From Brumimicrobium mesophilum (GTDB lineage: Bacteria > Bacteroidota > Bacteroidia > Flavobacteriales_D > Crocinitomicaceae), in assembly GCF_003025005.1 (NCBI RefSeq), contig NZ_PVSS01000010.1:1-64000 (forward strand): 64,000 bases of DNA, in the 5' to 3' direction. A model generated the notes under the pieces. That model was not told the DNA's origin, searched no databases, and saw only the letters and a list, made by a program, of their open reading frames with translations. Shown here one piece after another: positions 45,028-54,431 of this stretch. Each line of letters begins with the position of its first letter. Position 1 is the stretch's first letter. Both the position numbers and the translations under genes were made by a program.

Positions 45028-45783
45028 TCAAAAATCTACAATTTTTAATTCTTTCTCTATTTTTTTCATCCAAAACTCTATTTCCTCTCCAAAAAACCCA
45101 TTTTCTGAAGATTTTGAAGCTTTTTTACAATATTCAAAGCTTTTAGCAATGTCTTTTGCAATAAAATCATTCCCATTATAGTACAATTCCATCATTTTCA
45201 TACAGGCTATTTCGCTCCCTAACTCACACGCGTTACCATAATATTTCAAGGATAATTCGACATTGAATACTTCAACCTTTGTATTCATATAGACTTTACC
45301 AAGATTAAAAAAACCTGTTGTTTTGAAAATGTCATCTTTGGTTAAAAAAGTAGCTAGTTCAATTATTTTATTATAGCTTAATTCATCGTAATCTTTATAG
45401 TATTTCAGTAGTTCATTTACACAAAGAACAGACCCTAAACCATAACCTTTTTCCCAACATGAAATTGCTTTTGGAATATCTTGCTTTATTAAATGGTCAG
45501 AATAAAAATATAAATCCCCTAGTTCCTCGGCAGCATCAGTTGAGCCCATTTCTAATGCTTTTTCAAGACTTTCTATCCCCTTTATTAATTTTTCTTTTTT
45601 TGACTTACCTCTTGAGGGATTTAATAAAATCTGACCATACAAAACAAGTAAATCTAATGATTCTAACCAATTAACAGATTCAATTAATTGAATTGCAGCA
45701 TTGTCCTTTTCATCCAAATACAAGTCATTAGCTCTGTCATAAACAACTTTCATTCTTTTAAGATTATCTATTAATAAATTCAT
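45028..45783 (-). CDS. Sel1-like repeat protein
   Basis: A 251-residue helical protein with several Sel1-type repeats in 75-235: GSTDAAEELGDLYFYSDHLIKQDIPKA, KTTGFFNLGKVYMNTKVE with YYGNACELGSEIACMKMMELYYNG, and KDIAKSFEYCKKAS. The repeats make a solenoid for protein-protein contacts. There is no signal peptide, so it is probably cytoplasmic. It is the last gene of a run of small minus-strand genes and overlaps the one before by 4 bases. Confidence 0.75.
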   Translation of the reverse strand: MNLLIDNLKRMKVVYDRANDLYLDEKDNAAIQLIESVNWLESLDLLVLYGQILLNPSRGKSKKEKLIKGIESLEKALEMGSTDAAEELGDLYFYSDHLIKQDIPKAISCWEKGYGLGSVLCVNELLKYYKDYDELSYNKIIELATFLTKDDIFKTTGFFNLGKVYMNTKVEVFNVELSLKYYGNACELGSEIACMKMMELYYNGNDFIAKDIAKSFEYCKKASKSSENGFFGEEIEFWMKKIEKELKIVDF

Positions 45784-46163
45784 TTATTTTCAAAAACCAA
45801 TCTTTTCGATCCATCATGATGAAGTTCCAAAAGCCAACTAAAATTAGTTGCAAAAATGTAATACACCCTAGAAACGCTAGATACAGCATCTATATTTTCA
45901 ATAATGTTTGAAAAGTCTGATTTAACAAGTGGTATGGCATAATTATCCCAAGCGATAAATGCATCCCCATTAGGAACTAAACTTAAAGCCTCTTTTGCAT
46001 TATTAAGCTCAAATCTTTCATTATATTTCTCGAATTCTAATCCAGAGGTAACGATAGAAAAGATGTTTTGCATTTTCTCCATAAGAATCCATTGTTCTGG
46101 ATCACCAACAATCTTATACGATTCTAATTTTTCAAGACAATGTCCAAAGCTTTTATTTTTCAT
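45780..46163 (-). CDS. Hypothetical protein of the small-gene island
   Basis: A 127-residue soluble protein without a signal peptide. I do not recognise it. It is rich in aromatic residues (GDAFIAWDNYAIPLV, SRVYYIFATNFSWLLELHHDG) and looks like a single alpha/beta domain. It sits directly after the membrane protein gene (one base between) and overlaps the Sel1 gene (ATGA). An immunity-protein-like role is conceivable given size and context, but nothing in the sequence proves it. Confidence 0.6.
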   Translation of the reverse strand: MKNKSFGHCLEKLESYKIVGDPEQWILMEKMQNIFSIVTSGLEFEKYNERFELNNAKEALSLVPNGDAFIAWDNYAIPLVKSDFSNIIENIDAVSSVSRVYYIFATNFSWLLELHHDGSKRLVFENK

Positions 46164-46164
46164 T

Positions 46165-46637
46165 TCAATTCTTCATTTCACAGTTTATTGACCTTCTTCT
46201 AGCTTGACTAAGCATCCTCTCTAATTCCAAAACGATACTTTCTTGGCGAAATAACTTCCTTATAAATCCAAAAGGAATATTTGCTTTAAAGATATATTTC
46301 TGACTATTAACTTCTAATTTGTATACTTTTAAAAGCGATGATAAAATGACAATTTTCCTAATTTTCAAATTTTCAATATTGCTTATACTAATCGGAGCAC
46401 TTAAGAACCTAGTTAAAATTACATTTCCTCCTTTGACATAAACATTACAGTCGAAGCAATTGATTTTAGTGTAGAAATATAGAAACAACCCATAGATAGA
46501 GAAGTAGACTAAATATCCCAAAGAATAAAACGTTTTTACTTCTAAATTGATTTGGATTGCAATTATAACAAAGGAACCAGACCAATAAAAATTAGGAAAT
46601 ATCTTAAAGAATTTTCAACTCCAAATATTTTTTTCAT
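46165..46637 (-). CDS. Small membrane protein, apparently frameshifted near its start
   Basis: The intact frame ends at 46165 and extends upstream past the TTG at 46521, with no ATG, through KIFPNFYWSGSFVIIAIQIN. A clear ATG with MKKIFGVENSL lies at 46637 in another frame. Adding one base in the T3A2 stretch at 46608-46604 joins them into a 157-residue protein; the 473-base span is one short of a multiple of three. It would have two membrane segments (about 18-32 and 40-60) and a soluble beta-rich C-terminal domain (VYVKGGNVILTRF, KVYKLEVNSQKYIFKA), similar to PH-like membrane proteins. Without the correction, a TTG start at 46521 would give 118 residues. Confidence 0.6.
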
Positions 46638-46677
46638 TTCAAATTTAAGTTTTAAGGATGTTTGATTAACTTAAAAA

Positions 46678-46872
46678 CTATTTCGAAGTTTTATTGTTAT
46701 TTAAATACCATGAAAATGCAAATCCTAGAATTCCTAAAAGTGAAGTTACTATCAATTTGATTACAAAACTAACCCCATAATAACTGCAAACCATAAATGG
46801 AATCATGGCTGACAAAGCGATAATTATGAAACTTTTTTTATCTGATTTGCTTAAGAATTCTTTATTTTTCAT
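46678..46872 (-). CDS. Small two-helix membrane protein
   Basis: A 64-residue protein: a charged start (MKNKEFLSKSDKKS), two hydrophobic segments (about 15-30, FIIIALSAMIPFMVCSY, and 35-55, VIKLIVTSLLGILGFAFSW) and a short basic tail. No family recognised. It lies within the island of small genes and on the same strand. Confidence 0.55.
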   Translation of the reverse strand: MKNKEFLSKSDKKSFIIIALSAMIPFMVCSYYGVSFVIKLIVTSLLGILGFAFSWYLNNNKTSK

Positions 46873-46905
46873 TAAATTTTCTTTTATAAAAAACTCTCAT
46901 CAACT

Positions 46906-47484
46906 CTAAAAATGTTTAGGGTCTTCTAACCAATCTTCATGCTTTTTAACCAAATAGTTATTATCTATCCATACTTCATAAAACTCTGAATTTAATTTAC
47001 AACTGACTTCATCAAGTATTTGATAATTTTTTATAACCGTTTTTCTATAAAGCATCTTCAATGAGTCAATTCTAAATGGGGCTTCAATAGTTTCATCCAA
47101 ATAATTTGAAAATACCATGTTCAAACTACCTTTGTGATAGAAAGAGACTCCACCATTAACCTCTTCAAAAACTATCATTTTAACATGGTCAGCTCCAATA
47201 CTGGCTAACTTTCTTTGCATTATAAGAAATAAAACACCTTGTTTTTTATTTTCTGGAATTATTAAACCATCTGGAACAAAGTTATATCTTTCAATTAATA
47301 CGTTTGGCATTATCTTTTTCCAGCTAGACAAAGTATCTTTGAAACTATCAAAAACTTGTTTCCCGAATTCTGTTTTGGCCCCTTCTAATAACAATCGATC
47401 CAAGCATTCCAATTGCTTCTTTTCATTATCTGCACAAGAGCTTATCAAGCAAATAAAAAGCAAACAACTTACTATTCTCCTCAT
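46906..47484 (-). CDS. Hypothetical lipoprotein of the small-gene island
   Basis: A 192-residue protein with a lipoprotein signal (lipobox ISSC, Cys about 17). The mature part is alpha/beta with KIMPNVLIERYNFVPDGLII, GVLFLIMQRKLASIGADHVKMIVFEE and SFYHKGSLNMVFSNY. No family recognised. The start overlaps the stop of the next upstream gene (47481-47484), so the two are coupled. Confidence 0.65.
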   Translation of the reverse strand: MRRIVSCLLFICLISSCADNEKKQLECLDRLLLEGAKTEFGKQVFDSFKDTLSSWKKIMPNVLIERYNFVPDGLIIPENKKQGVLFLIMQRKLASIGADHVKMIVFEEVNGGVSFYHKGSLNMVFSNYLDETIEAPFRIDSLKMLYRKTVIKNYQILDEVSCKLNSEFYEVWIDNNYLVKKHEDWLEDPKHF

Positions 47485-47915
47485 AGCTTTATTCTATTAA
47501 AAAACAGTAATATATTTACAATTATTAAAATAATTACACCGATAATTTTTATATAAAAAAGTACGCTATTTATCTCATAACCGGAATCCACACAATCAAA
47601 CCCATTACATTTCACAATAATCTTATCCTCGGAGTAATTTCGGCAACTTAACTTGTTCATCAGTACAGTATAAAGTTCCCCATCATCATTCTTCAATTTT
47701 AAATGACGATTAGACACTTTACGCAGATTGCATTTAGCTTGTTCTAAAGTTGAAAAATTCAACACCTTAACTTCACCACTTTCTAAGGTCTTTCTTAAAG
47801 AAACATCATGATTAACTGAATTCGCTAGTAATAGGATTAAAATCACAGAAAGTACATGAAGAACAAGTTTTAATTCTAAAATATTAAACCTCACACTACT
47901 TCTTTTCCTTTTCAT
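47481..47915 (-). CDS. Hypothetical membrane protein of the small-gene island
   Basis: A 144-residue protein with two membrane segments, at about 13-27 (LKLVLHVLSVILILLLANS) and 120-138 (FYIKIIGVIILIIVNILLFF). The loop between them (about 28-118) is extracytoplasmic if the basic N-terminus (MKRKRSSVR) stays inside, and holds four cysteines (CNLRKV, SCRNYS, KCNGFDC). No family recognised. It is the first gene of the island. Confidence 0.65.
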   Translation of the reverse strand: MKRKRSSVRFNILELKLVLHVLSVILILLLANSVNHDVSLRKTLESGEVKVLNFSTLEQAKCNLRKVSNRHLKLKNDDGELYTVLMNKLSCRNYSEDKIIVKCNGFDCVDSGYEINSVLFYIKIIGVIILIIVNILLFFNRIKL

Positions 47916-47929
47916 ACTCCATCCTTGCT

Positions 47930-47951
47930 ACCGCGCGATTCATCTCGTGGT
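47930..47951. repeat. GC-rich imperfect palindrome
   Basis: A 22-base imperfect palindrome with arms ACCGCGCGAT and ATCTCGTGGT, one mismatch and one G-T pair. Its base composition stands out from the AT-rich surroundings. It lies between the antiporter gene and the first gene of the small-gene island, as a REP-like element might. Confidence 0.45.
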
Positions 47952-47977
47952 TGTATTAAAACCTTAAAAGCAGTTTT

Positions 47978-49909
47978 CTACACCTTCTTCCCCACAAAAT
48001 GCACAATCAAGTACAACAACACTATCCCAACTCCAAAAGCCACCAAACTCGGAACTCCAAATGCTGTTGGAATCACACCAATAAACAACGCAACTGCTCC
48101 TACACTCAGCGCATACGGCATTTGTGTTCTCACGTGTTGAATATGATCACAAGACGTAGCTAAACTACTCAAGATTGTGGTATCTGAAATTGGCGAACAA
48201 TGGTCACCAAGCACGGAACCAGCTAAAACTGAAGCAATAGTATTGTACAAAATGGCCATTTCAGAGAAATTTGGATCTCCCGCCGCTACAGCAAAAGATA
48301 ACGGAATCACAAGTGGGTACATTAACGCCATTGTACTCCATGAAGAACCGGTTGAAAATGCAATAAATGCAGACAATACAAACGTTAATGCAGGAATTAC
48401 CCAAACATGTGAAAAATCGGAACCAAAGAAGGCTTTCAGGTATTCTGCTGTACTTAAACTTTCAGTTACTCCAGCTAGTGACCACGCAAGAATCAAAATT
48501 ACAACTGCTGGCATCATGGTATTTATTCCAACAATCATTGCGTCCATTGCTTCCTTCAAAGACATAATTCTTTGAGAAACGGTCATAACGATTGCTGCTG
48601 CTAATCCGGCCATAGAAGACCACAACAATGCAACATAGGAATCAGCATTTCCAATCACGATTCCTAGTTTTCTAAAGAACCCAACTGAATCTCCGCCTTC
48701 TGTTCCAATCGCAGCCCAAGTTCCATTACTTAAATCTATTCCTGCTGCCAGTAATTCGGTATTTGAAGCGGAAATTCCTGTCACCAACAAACCTAGGAAG
48801 GTTCCTGAAATCACGATAAAAATTGGAATGATTGCATTGTAGGCTTTAATTTTGGCGTTTTTCACAGGATTAAACTCTTCCAACTCACGATTCGTAACCG
48901 TATCCGCAGTAATTCCTTCTTTAATTGTTTTGACTTCTGCTTTGTACATTGGACCGAAATCACGTTGCTTATAGAGTAAGAAAAACACGAAGAATAATGT
49001 AAAAACAGGATAAAAAGAATACGCCAAAGAGTTAATAAAAATCCCATAAGCACTTTCTGCAATTACAACACCTTGCTGCATTTCAATTTTAGAAATTCCA
49101 TCGCTGATGTACGTTAACTCTGCACCAATCCAAGTTGTAATAAATGCTACGGCTGCAATTGGCGCTGCAGTTGAATCGACGATGTAAGCTAACTTTTCTC
49201 TAGAAATCTTCAACTTGTCTGTAATAGGTCGCATGGTATTTCCTACAACCAAAGTATTTGCATAATCATCGAAAAAGATGGCCAACCCTAAGAAATAAGC
49301 CGTTAACATTCCTGATTTACGATTCGTAGCGAATTTTATTAATCGGTTCACAACTCCTTGCATTCCTCCATTTTTGGAAATTATGGCGACAATGGAACCA
49401 ATAATAACGGAGAATAAAATCACCGAAGCATGTCCAGGATCGAGCAAGGCATCTAAAATATAATGATCTAAAACAGTAAAAAAAGCTGCAAAAATTCCTG
49501 AAACTCCTCCTCCGTAAAATCCAATTGTTGCTGCACCAATAAAGATCCCAAGGAATAAAGAAGAAAGAACTTCTTTAAAAATTAAAGCCAAGATAATAGC
49601 AATTAAAGGAGGTAACAAGGACAACCAACCGGGAATAACCAAAGGTTTTTCGAATTGAATATTTGTGTTTTCAAATTGAATGTTATCATTTTCCAAAACC
49701 ACATTCATCACATAATTATCTCCAGTTTTATTAAGGTTTAGCGTATCACCATTTAAAATCAAATATTCTAATTCAACTTCAGATTGAACTTGAATGTCAG
49801 TAGGAACATTTTTTAGAACTACTTCAGGAAAAATTACATTTTGGCTAAAAGCCATTTGTCCAGCAAATAAAAATGTGACAAAAAGAATTGTAGTGATCTT
49901 TCTAAGCAT
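47978..49909 (-). CDS. NhaC family Na+/H+ antiporter
   Basis: A 643-residue inner-membrane protein. Residues 1-90 are unusual: a cleavable signal (ending MAFSQ) and a periplasmic beta-rich stretch (VVLKNVPTDIQVQSEVELEYLIL). The NhaC domain follows (about 95-640) with about twelve membrane segments, IFFDDYANTLVVGNTMRPITDKLKI, ISREKLAYIVDSTAAPIAAVAF, FSTGSSWSTMALMYPLVIPL and GSVLGDHCSPISDTTILSSLA, all typical of the antiporter or of the related amino-acid/proton exchangers. It probably balances cytoplasmic pH and sodium. Confidence 0.88.
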   Translation of the reverse strand: MLRKITTILFVTFLFAGQMAFSQNVIFPEVVLKNVPTDIQVQSEVELEYLILNGDTLNLNKTGDNYVMNVVLENDNIQFENTNIQFEKPLVIPGWLSLLPPLIAIILALIFKEVLSSLFLGIFIGAATIGFYGGGVSGIFAAFFTVLDHYILDALLDPGHASVILFSVIIGSIVAIISKNGGMQGVVNRLIKFATNRKSGMLTAYFLGLAIFFDDYANTLVVGNTMRPITDKLKISREKLAYIVDSTAAPIAAVAFITTWIGAELTYISDGISKIEMQQGVVIAESAYGIFINSLAYSFYPVFTLFFVFFLLYKQRDFGPMYKAEVKTIKEGITADTVTNRELEEFNPVKNAKIKAYNAIIPIFIVISGTFLGLLVTGISASNTELLAAGIDLSNGTWAAIGTEGGDSVGFFRKLGIVIGNADSYVALLWSSMAGLAAAIVMTVSQRIMSLKEAMDAMIVGINTMMPAVVILILAWSLAGVTESLSTAEYLKAFFGSDFSHVWVIPALTFVLSAFIAFSTGSSWSTMALMYPLVIPLSFAVAAGDPNFSEMAILYNTIASVLAGSVLGDHCSPISDTTILSSLATSCDHIQHVRTQMPYALSVGAVALFIGVIPTAFGVPSLVAFGVGIVLLYLIVHFVGKKV

Positions 49910-50011
49910 GTGTTTTTTCGAATTTAGTGTTCGAATATAAGAATAATGACTGTTTAACAGATTTTATCAACATAAAAACATCAAAAAAGTCTATTCTTTT
50001 TTAAATATTAG

Positions 50012-50019
50012 TACATTTG
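50012..50019 (+). promoter_or_regulatory. -7 element of guaB
   Basis: TACATTTG matches TAnnTTTG and lies 34 bases before the guaB ATG. No TTG is seen at the expected -33 distance, so the promoter is only partly supported. Confidence 0.5.
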
Positions 50020-50047
50020 CGTGAATTTATTTACATATAAAAAATAG

Positions 50048-51526
<1,479 letters not shown>

Positions 51527-51619
51527 AATCTGAACACAATATTTTTTGATGTTAAGTGTTTAACACCTAATTAGAATATTATTTTCGTAAACGTTTTTAA
51601 AATTAAAGTATTTATAATT

Positions 51620-53581
51620 ATGTATTTGAAAAATTTTTTAGTGTCACTCATCGCTTTTTTAGCATTTTCCATTAACGTATGGAGTCAAAAGGATGGTGAA
51701 GTCGTTGTAATGACTGTCAATGGTGACCCTGTAACTCAAAGTGAGTTCCTACAAGTTTATTTAAAGAACAATGACAATCCAAAATACGATAAAGAAAGTT
51801 TGGATGAATACATGGAACTTTATAAAAAGTTTAAATTAAAAGTTGCTGAGGCTGAAGCTTTGGGATACGATACAATTCCATCTTTAAAAAGAGAGTTAAA
51901 AGGTTATAAAGAGCAATTATCTCACCCCTACTTAATTGATTCTAGTAAGTCAAGTGAATTACTTCATGAAGCTTATGACAGAATGAAATATGAAATAAAA
52001 GCATCACACATTTTAATTAATGTGAAACCAGATGCTTCACCTGCCGATACTTTAAAAGCATACAACAAAGCGATTGCTTTAAAAAACCGAATTGAAAAAG
52101 GTGAAGACTTCGGAAAAGTAGCAGTTGAAGGTTCTGAAGATCCTTCTGCAAAAGTAAATAAAGGTGATTTAGGTTATTTCACAGCTTTCCAAATGGTTTA
52201 TCCTTTCGAAACTGCTGCATACAACTTGAAAGTTGGTGAGGTTTCTATGCCATCAAGATCAAGCTATGGATATCACCTTATAAAGGTAACAGACAAACGT
52301 GAAGCCAGAGGAACAATTACAGCTTCTCACATTATGGTTTTTTTAGATAAGGATGCAGAAGAAGAAGACATTACAAATGCCGAAAAGAAAATCAACGAAA
52401 TTTATAAAGAATTAGAAGAAGGTGGTTCTTTTGAAAAATTAGCTCGTTTATATTCAGATGATCAAGGTTCTAAATCCAAAGGAGGTAAACTTCCTGCTTT
52501 TGGTTCAGGAACTAATCAAAGAATGGTAACCGAATTTGAAGACGCTGCATTTGCATTAAAAAATGATGGAGATTACTCTCGCCCTTTCAAAACAGACTAT
52601 GGTTTTCATATCGTTCAAAGAAATGAATTTAGCCCATTGGGTTCGTTAGAAGATTTAAAGCCTGAACTGCAACAAAAATTAAGTCGTGGTGATAGAGCTA
52701 ATCAATCGGAAAAAGCTTTTATCGCAAAATTGAAAGAAGAAAATTCTTTTAAAGATAAAGGAAGTAAAAGATTACCTTGGTTTTATGAAAATATCGACAG
52801 CACAGTTTTCAAAAAGAACTGGGAAACACCTGAGTTGAAGAAAAACAAGTGGATGTTCAAATACAATGAAACGAAGTATGACATGCTTTCATTTATGAAT
52901 TACATTTCTAGTAATAAGTCTACAACACAAATGCCAATTCAAAAATTTGTAGATCAAAAGTACAAGGAATGGCAATCAGCTGAAATCATGAACGATGAGA
53001 AAAACAGTTTGGAAATGAAATATCCAGCTTATAAAGCTTTACTGCAAGAATATCATGATGGAGTTTTATTGTATGAAATAATGAAGGACAAAGTATGGGA
53101 TAAAGCCATAAAAGACACAGTTGGTTTAAAAGCATATTTCGAATCAAACCAAAGTAAATACCAATGGCCTGATCGCATAGAAGCAATTATTTATTCTTCA
53201 AGTAAAAAGGACATGTTATTAGAGGCCCAACTTCTAAATGAAATCGATACATTAACAATGTATGATGTTTTAAGTAAAGTAAATGCAGATTCTCAATTAA
53301 ATCTAGAAGCAGAAAAAGGAAAATTCATTCAATCGGAAAATCCTTTATTGACCAACAGAACTTTAAACACTGGCGCAAACGACATTTTTAAAGAAGGAGA
53401 TAAATATTATCTTATTATTGTTGAAGAAAAACTTCCTGCAGGACCTAAAAAATTGCAAGAAGCAAGAGGTTCGGTAATTCAGTCTTATCAAGAATATTTA
53501 GAAGAAAACTGGTTGAGAGAACTGAGTGAAAAACACACAATTAAAGTGAACAACGAAGCATTATATTCTATTGGTGAGTAA
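51620..53581 (+). CDS. Periplasmic peptidyl-prolyl isomerase with two parvulin domains (PpiC/SurA type)
   Basis: A 653-residue secreted protein with a signal peptide (ending NVWSQ), an N-terminal helical SurA-like chaperone part (about 22-120, VNGDPVTQSEFLQVYLK), parvulin domain 1 (about 120-228, IKASHILINVKPDA to SSYGYHLIKVTDK), parvulin domain 2 (about 232-340, ITASHIMVFLDKD to DYGFHIVQRNE) and a long C-terminal region (340-653) with a further helical part. It probably helps fold outer-membrane proteins. It opens a five-gene operon. Confidence 0.9.
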   Translation: MYLKNFLVSLIAFLAFSINVWSQKDGEVVVMTVNGDPVTQSEFLQVYLKNNDNPKYDKESLDEYMELYKKFKLKVAEAEALGYDTIPSLKRELKGYKEQLSHPYLIDSSKSSELLHEAYDRMKYEIKASHILINVKPDASPADTLKAYNKAIALKNRIEKGEDFGKVAVEGSEDPSAKVNKGDLGYFTAFQMVYPFETAAYNLKVGEVSMPSRSSYGYHLIKVTDKREARGTITASHIMVFLDKDAEEEDITNAEKKINEIYKELEEGGSFEKLARLYSDDQGSKSKGGKLPAFGSGTNQRMVTEFEDAAFALKNDGDYSRPFKTDYGFHIVQRNEFSPLGSLEDLKPELQQKLSRGDRANQSEKAFIAKLKEENSFKDKGSKRLPWFYENIDSTVFKKNWETPELKKNKWMFKYNETKYDMLSFMNYISSNKSTTQMPIQKFVDQKYKEWQSAEIMNDEKNSLEMKYPAYKALLQEYHDGVLLYEIMKDKVWDKAIKDTVGLKAYFESNQSKYQWPDRIEAIIYSSSKKDMLLEAQLLNEIDTLTMYDVLSKVNADSQLNLEAEKGKFIQSENPLLTNRTLNTGANDIFKEGDKYYLIIVEEKLPAGPKKLQEARGSVIQSYQEYLEENWLRELSEKHTIKVNNEALYSIGE

Positions 53582-54431
53582 GTTCAAAACATATCATATT
53601 GAGAAGGTTGTTCTATGGAGCAGCCTTCTTCTGTTTTTATTTTCTTGTTCAGGAAATGGAGACGAAAAGATATGCCAAGTAGGTGATGAAATTTTGTATG
53701 AAACAGAATTGATAAATCGTATGGAACTTATAGATTCTGATCTTTCAGAACAAGAGTCCAAGGATAAGGCAATAGAAGAATGGATTCAAGAGCAACAAAT
53801 CGCATTAGAAATTGAGCATATTTCACCAGATGTAAAAAAAGCCCATGAAATAAGGGTAAGACATGAATTGATGCAACTGAATCTTTTTGAATTAGAGAAT
53901 AATTTTATTACTCAACATCTCGATTCTGTAATTAGTGAAGAAGAAATTCAAAGCTATTACACTTCACATCGAGAAAATTATAAAAGTGAATCCTTTATTG
54001 TCAGGGCGTTATATATTAAAATACCGGACACTTTAGCTACTGCATTGAAAATCGACAAAAGCTACTTGTTAAAGAATGATAAAGACCTCACAGAAGTAAA
54101 AAAAATTGCAAATCTTTACGCGACCAACTTTTATTTTGAAAAAGAGCGTTGGATTTATTTTGATGATTTAGTAAGAGAGATTTCAATTTCCGCCAATAAA
54201 AAAGAAGAGTTAGTTAAAAATCGTGGAAATGCGATTTTTAAAGAAAATGGTGAGACTCATTACGTAAACGTACTCGATTTCAGAACAAAAACTATATCTT
54301 CACCGATGGAGATTGAAAGAGCTGGAATTAAAAGACACATCCTTAAAAGAAGGGTGAATGATTTACGAAATAAAGCAAAAGAAACAATATTAGAAGATGT
54401 TAAAGAAAAGTATCCTATCAGTTATTATTAG
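53574..54431 (+). CDS. Parvulin-like lipoprotein partner with non-ATG start
   Basis: A lipoprotein of about 285 residues with lipobox LFSC (Cys about 26). It has the SurA-style opening CQVGDEILYETELINRMEL and a helical N-terminal part, then a stretch (about 135-255) that follows the parvulin layout in a degenerate form (SFIVRALYIKIPD in place of the usual I.ASHILI). It begins with GTG at 53574 or TTG at 53571, overlapping the upstream gene; no ATG is available. It overlaps surA downstream by 35 bases. Tight coupling suggests that the three proteins act together in the periplasm. Confidence 0.75.
   Translation: MSKFKTYHIEKVVLWSSLLLFLFSCSGNGDEKICQVGDEILYETELINRMELIDSDLSEQESKDKAIEEWIQEQQIALEIEHISPDVKKAHEIRVRHELMQLNLFELENNFITQHLDSVISEEEIQSYYTSHRENYKSESFIVRALYIKIPDTLATALKIDKSYLLKNDKDLTEVKKIANLYATNFYFEKERWIYFDDLVREISISANKKEELVKNRGNAIFKENGETHYVNVLDFRTKTISSPMEIERAGIKRHILKRRVNDLRNKAKETILEDVKEKYPISYY

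Noticed and set aside
45780-46163. Possible CDI-type immunity protein
   Set aside because: Only size and context suggest this. No toxin gene is adjacent and no family motif could be read, so it is left as hypothetical.
51527-51570. A TTAAGTG/CACCTAA hairpin after guaB as a terminator
   Set aside because: The stem is short with a mismatch and has no T run after it.
53571-53640. A frameshift at the start of the parvulin-like lipoprotein gene, to explain its non-ATG start
   Set aside because: Upstream frames contain the end of the previous gene and offer no better start; the lipoprotein signal is complete from GTG, so a non-ATG start is the simpler view.
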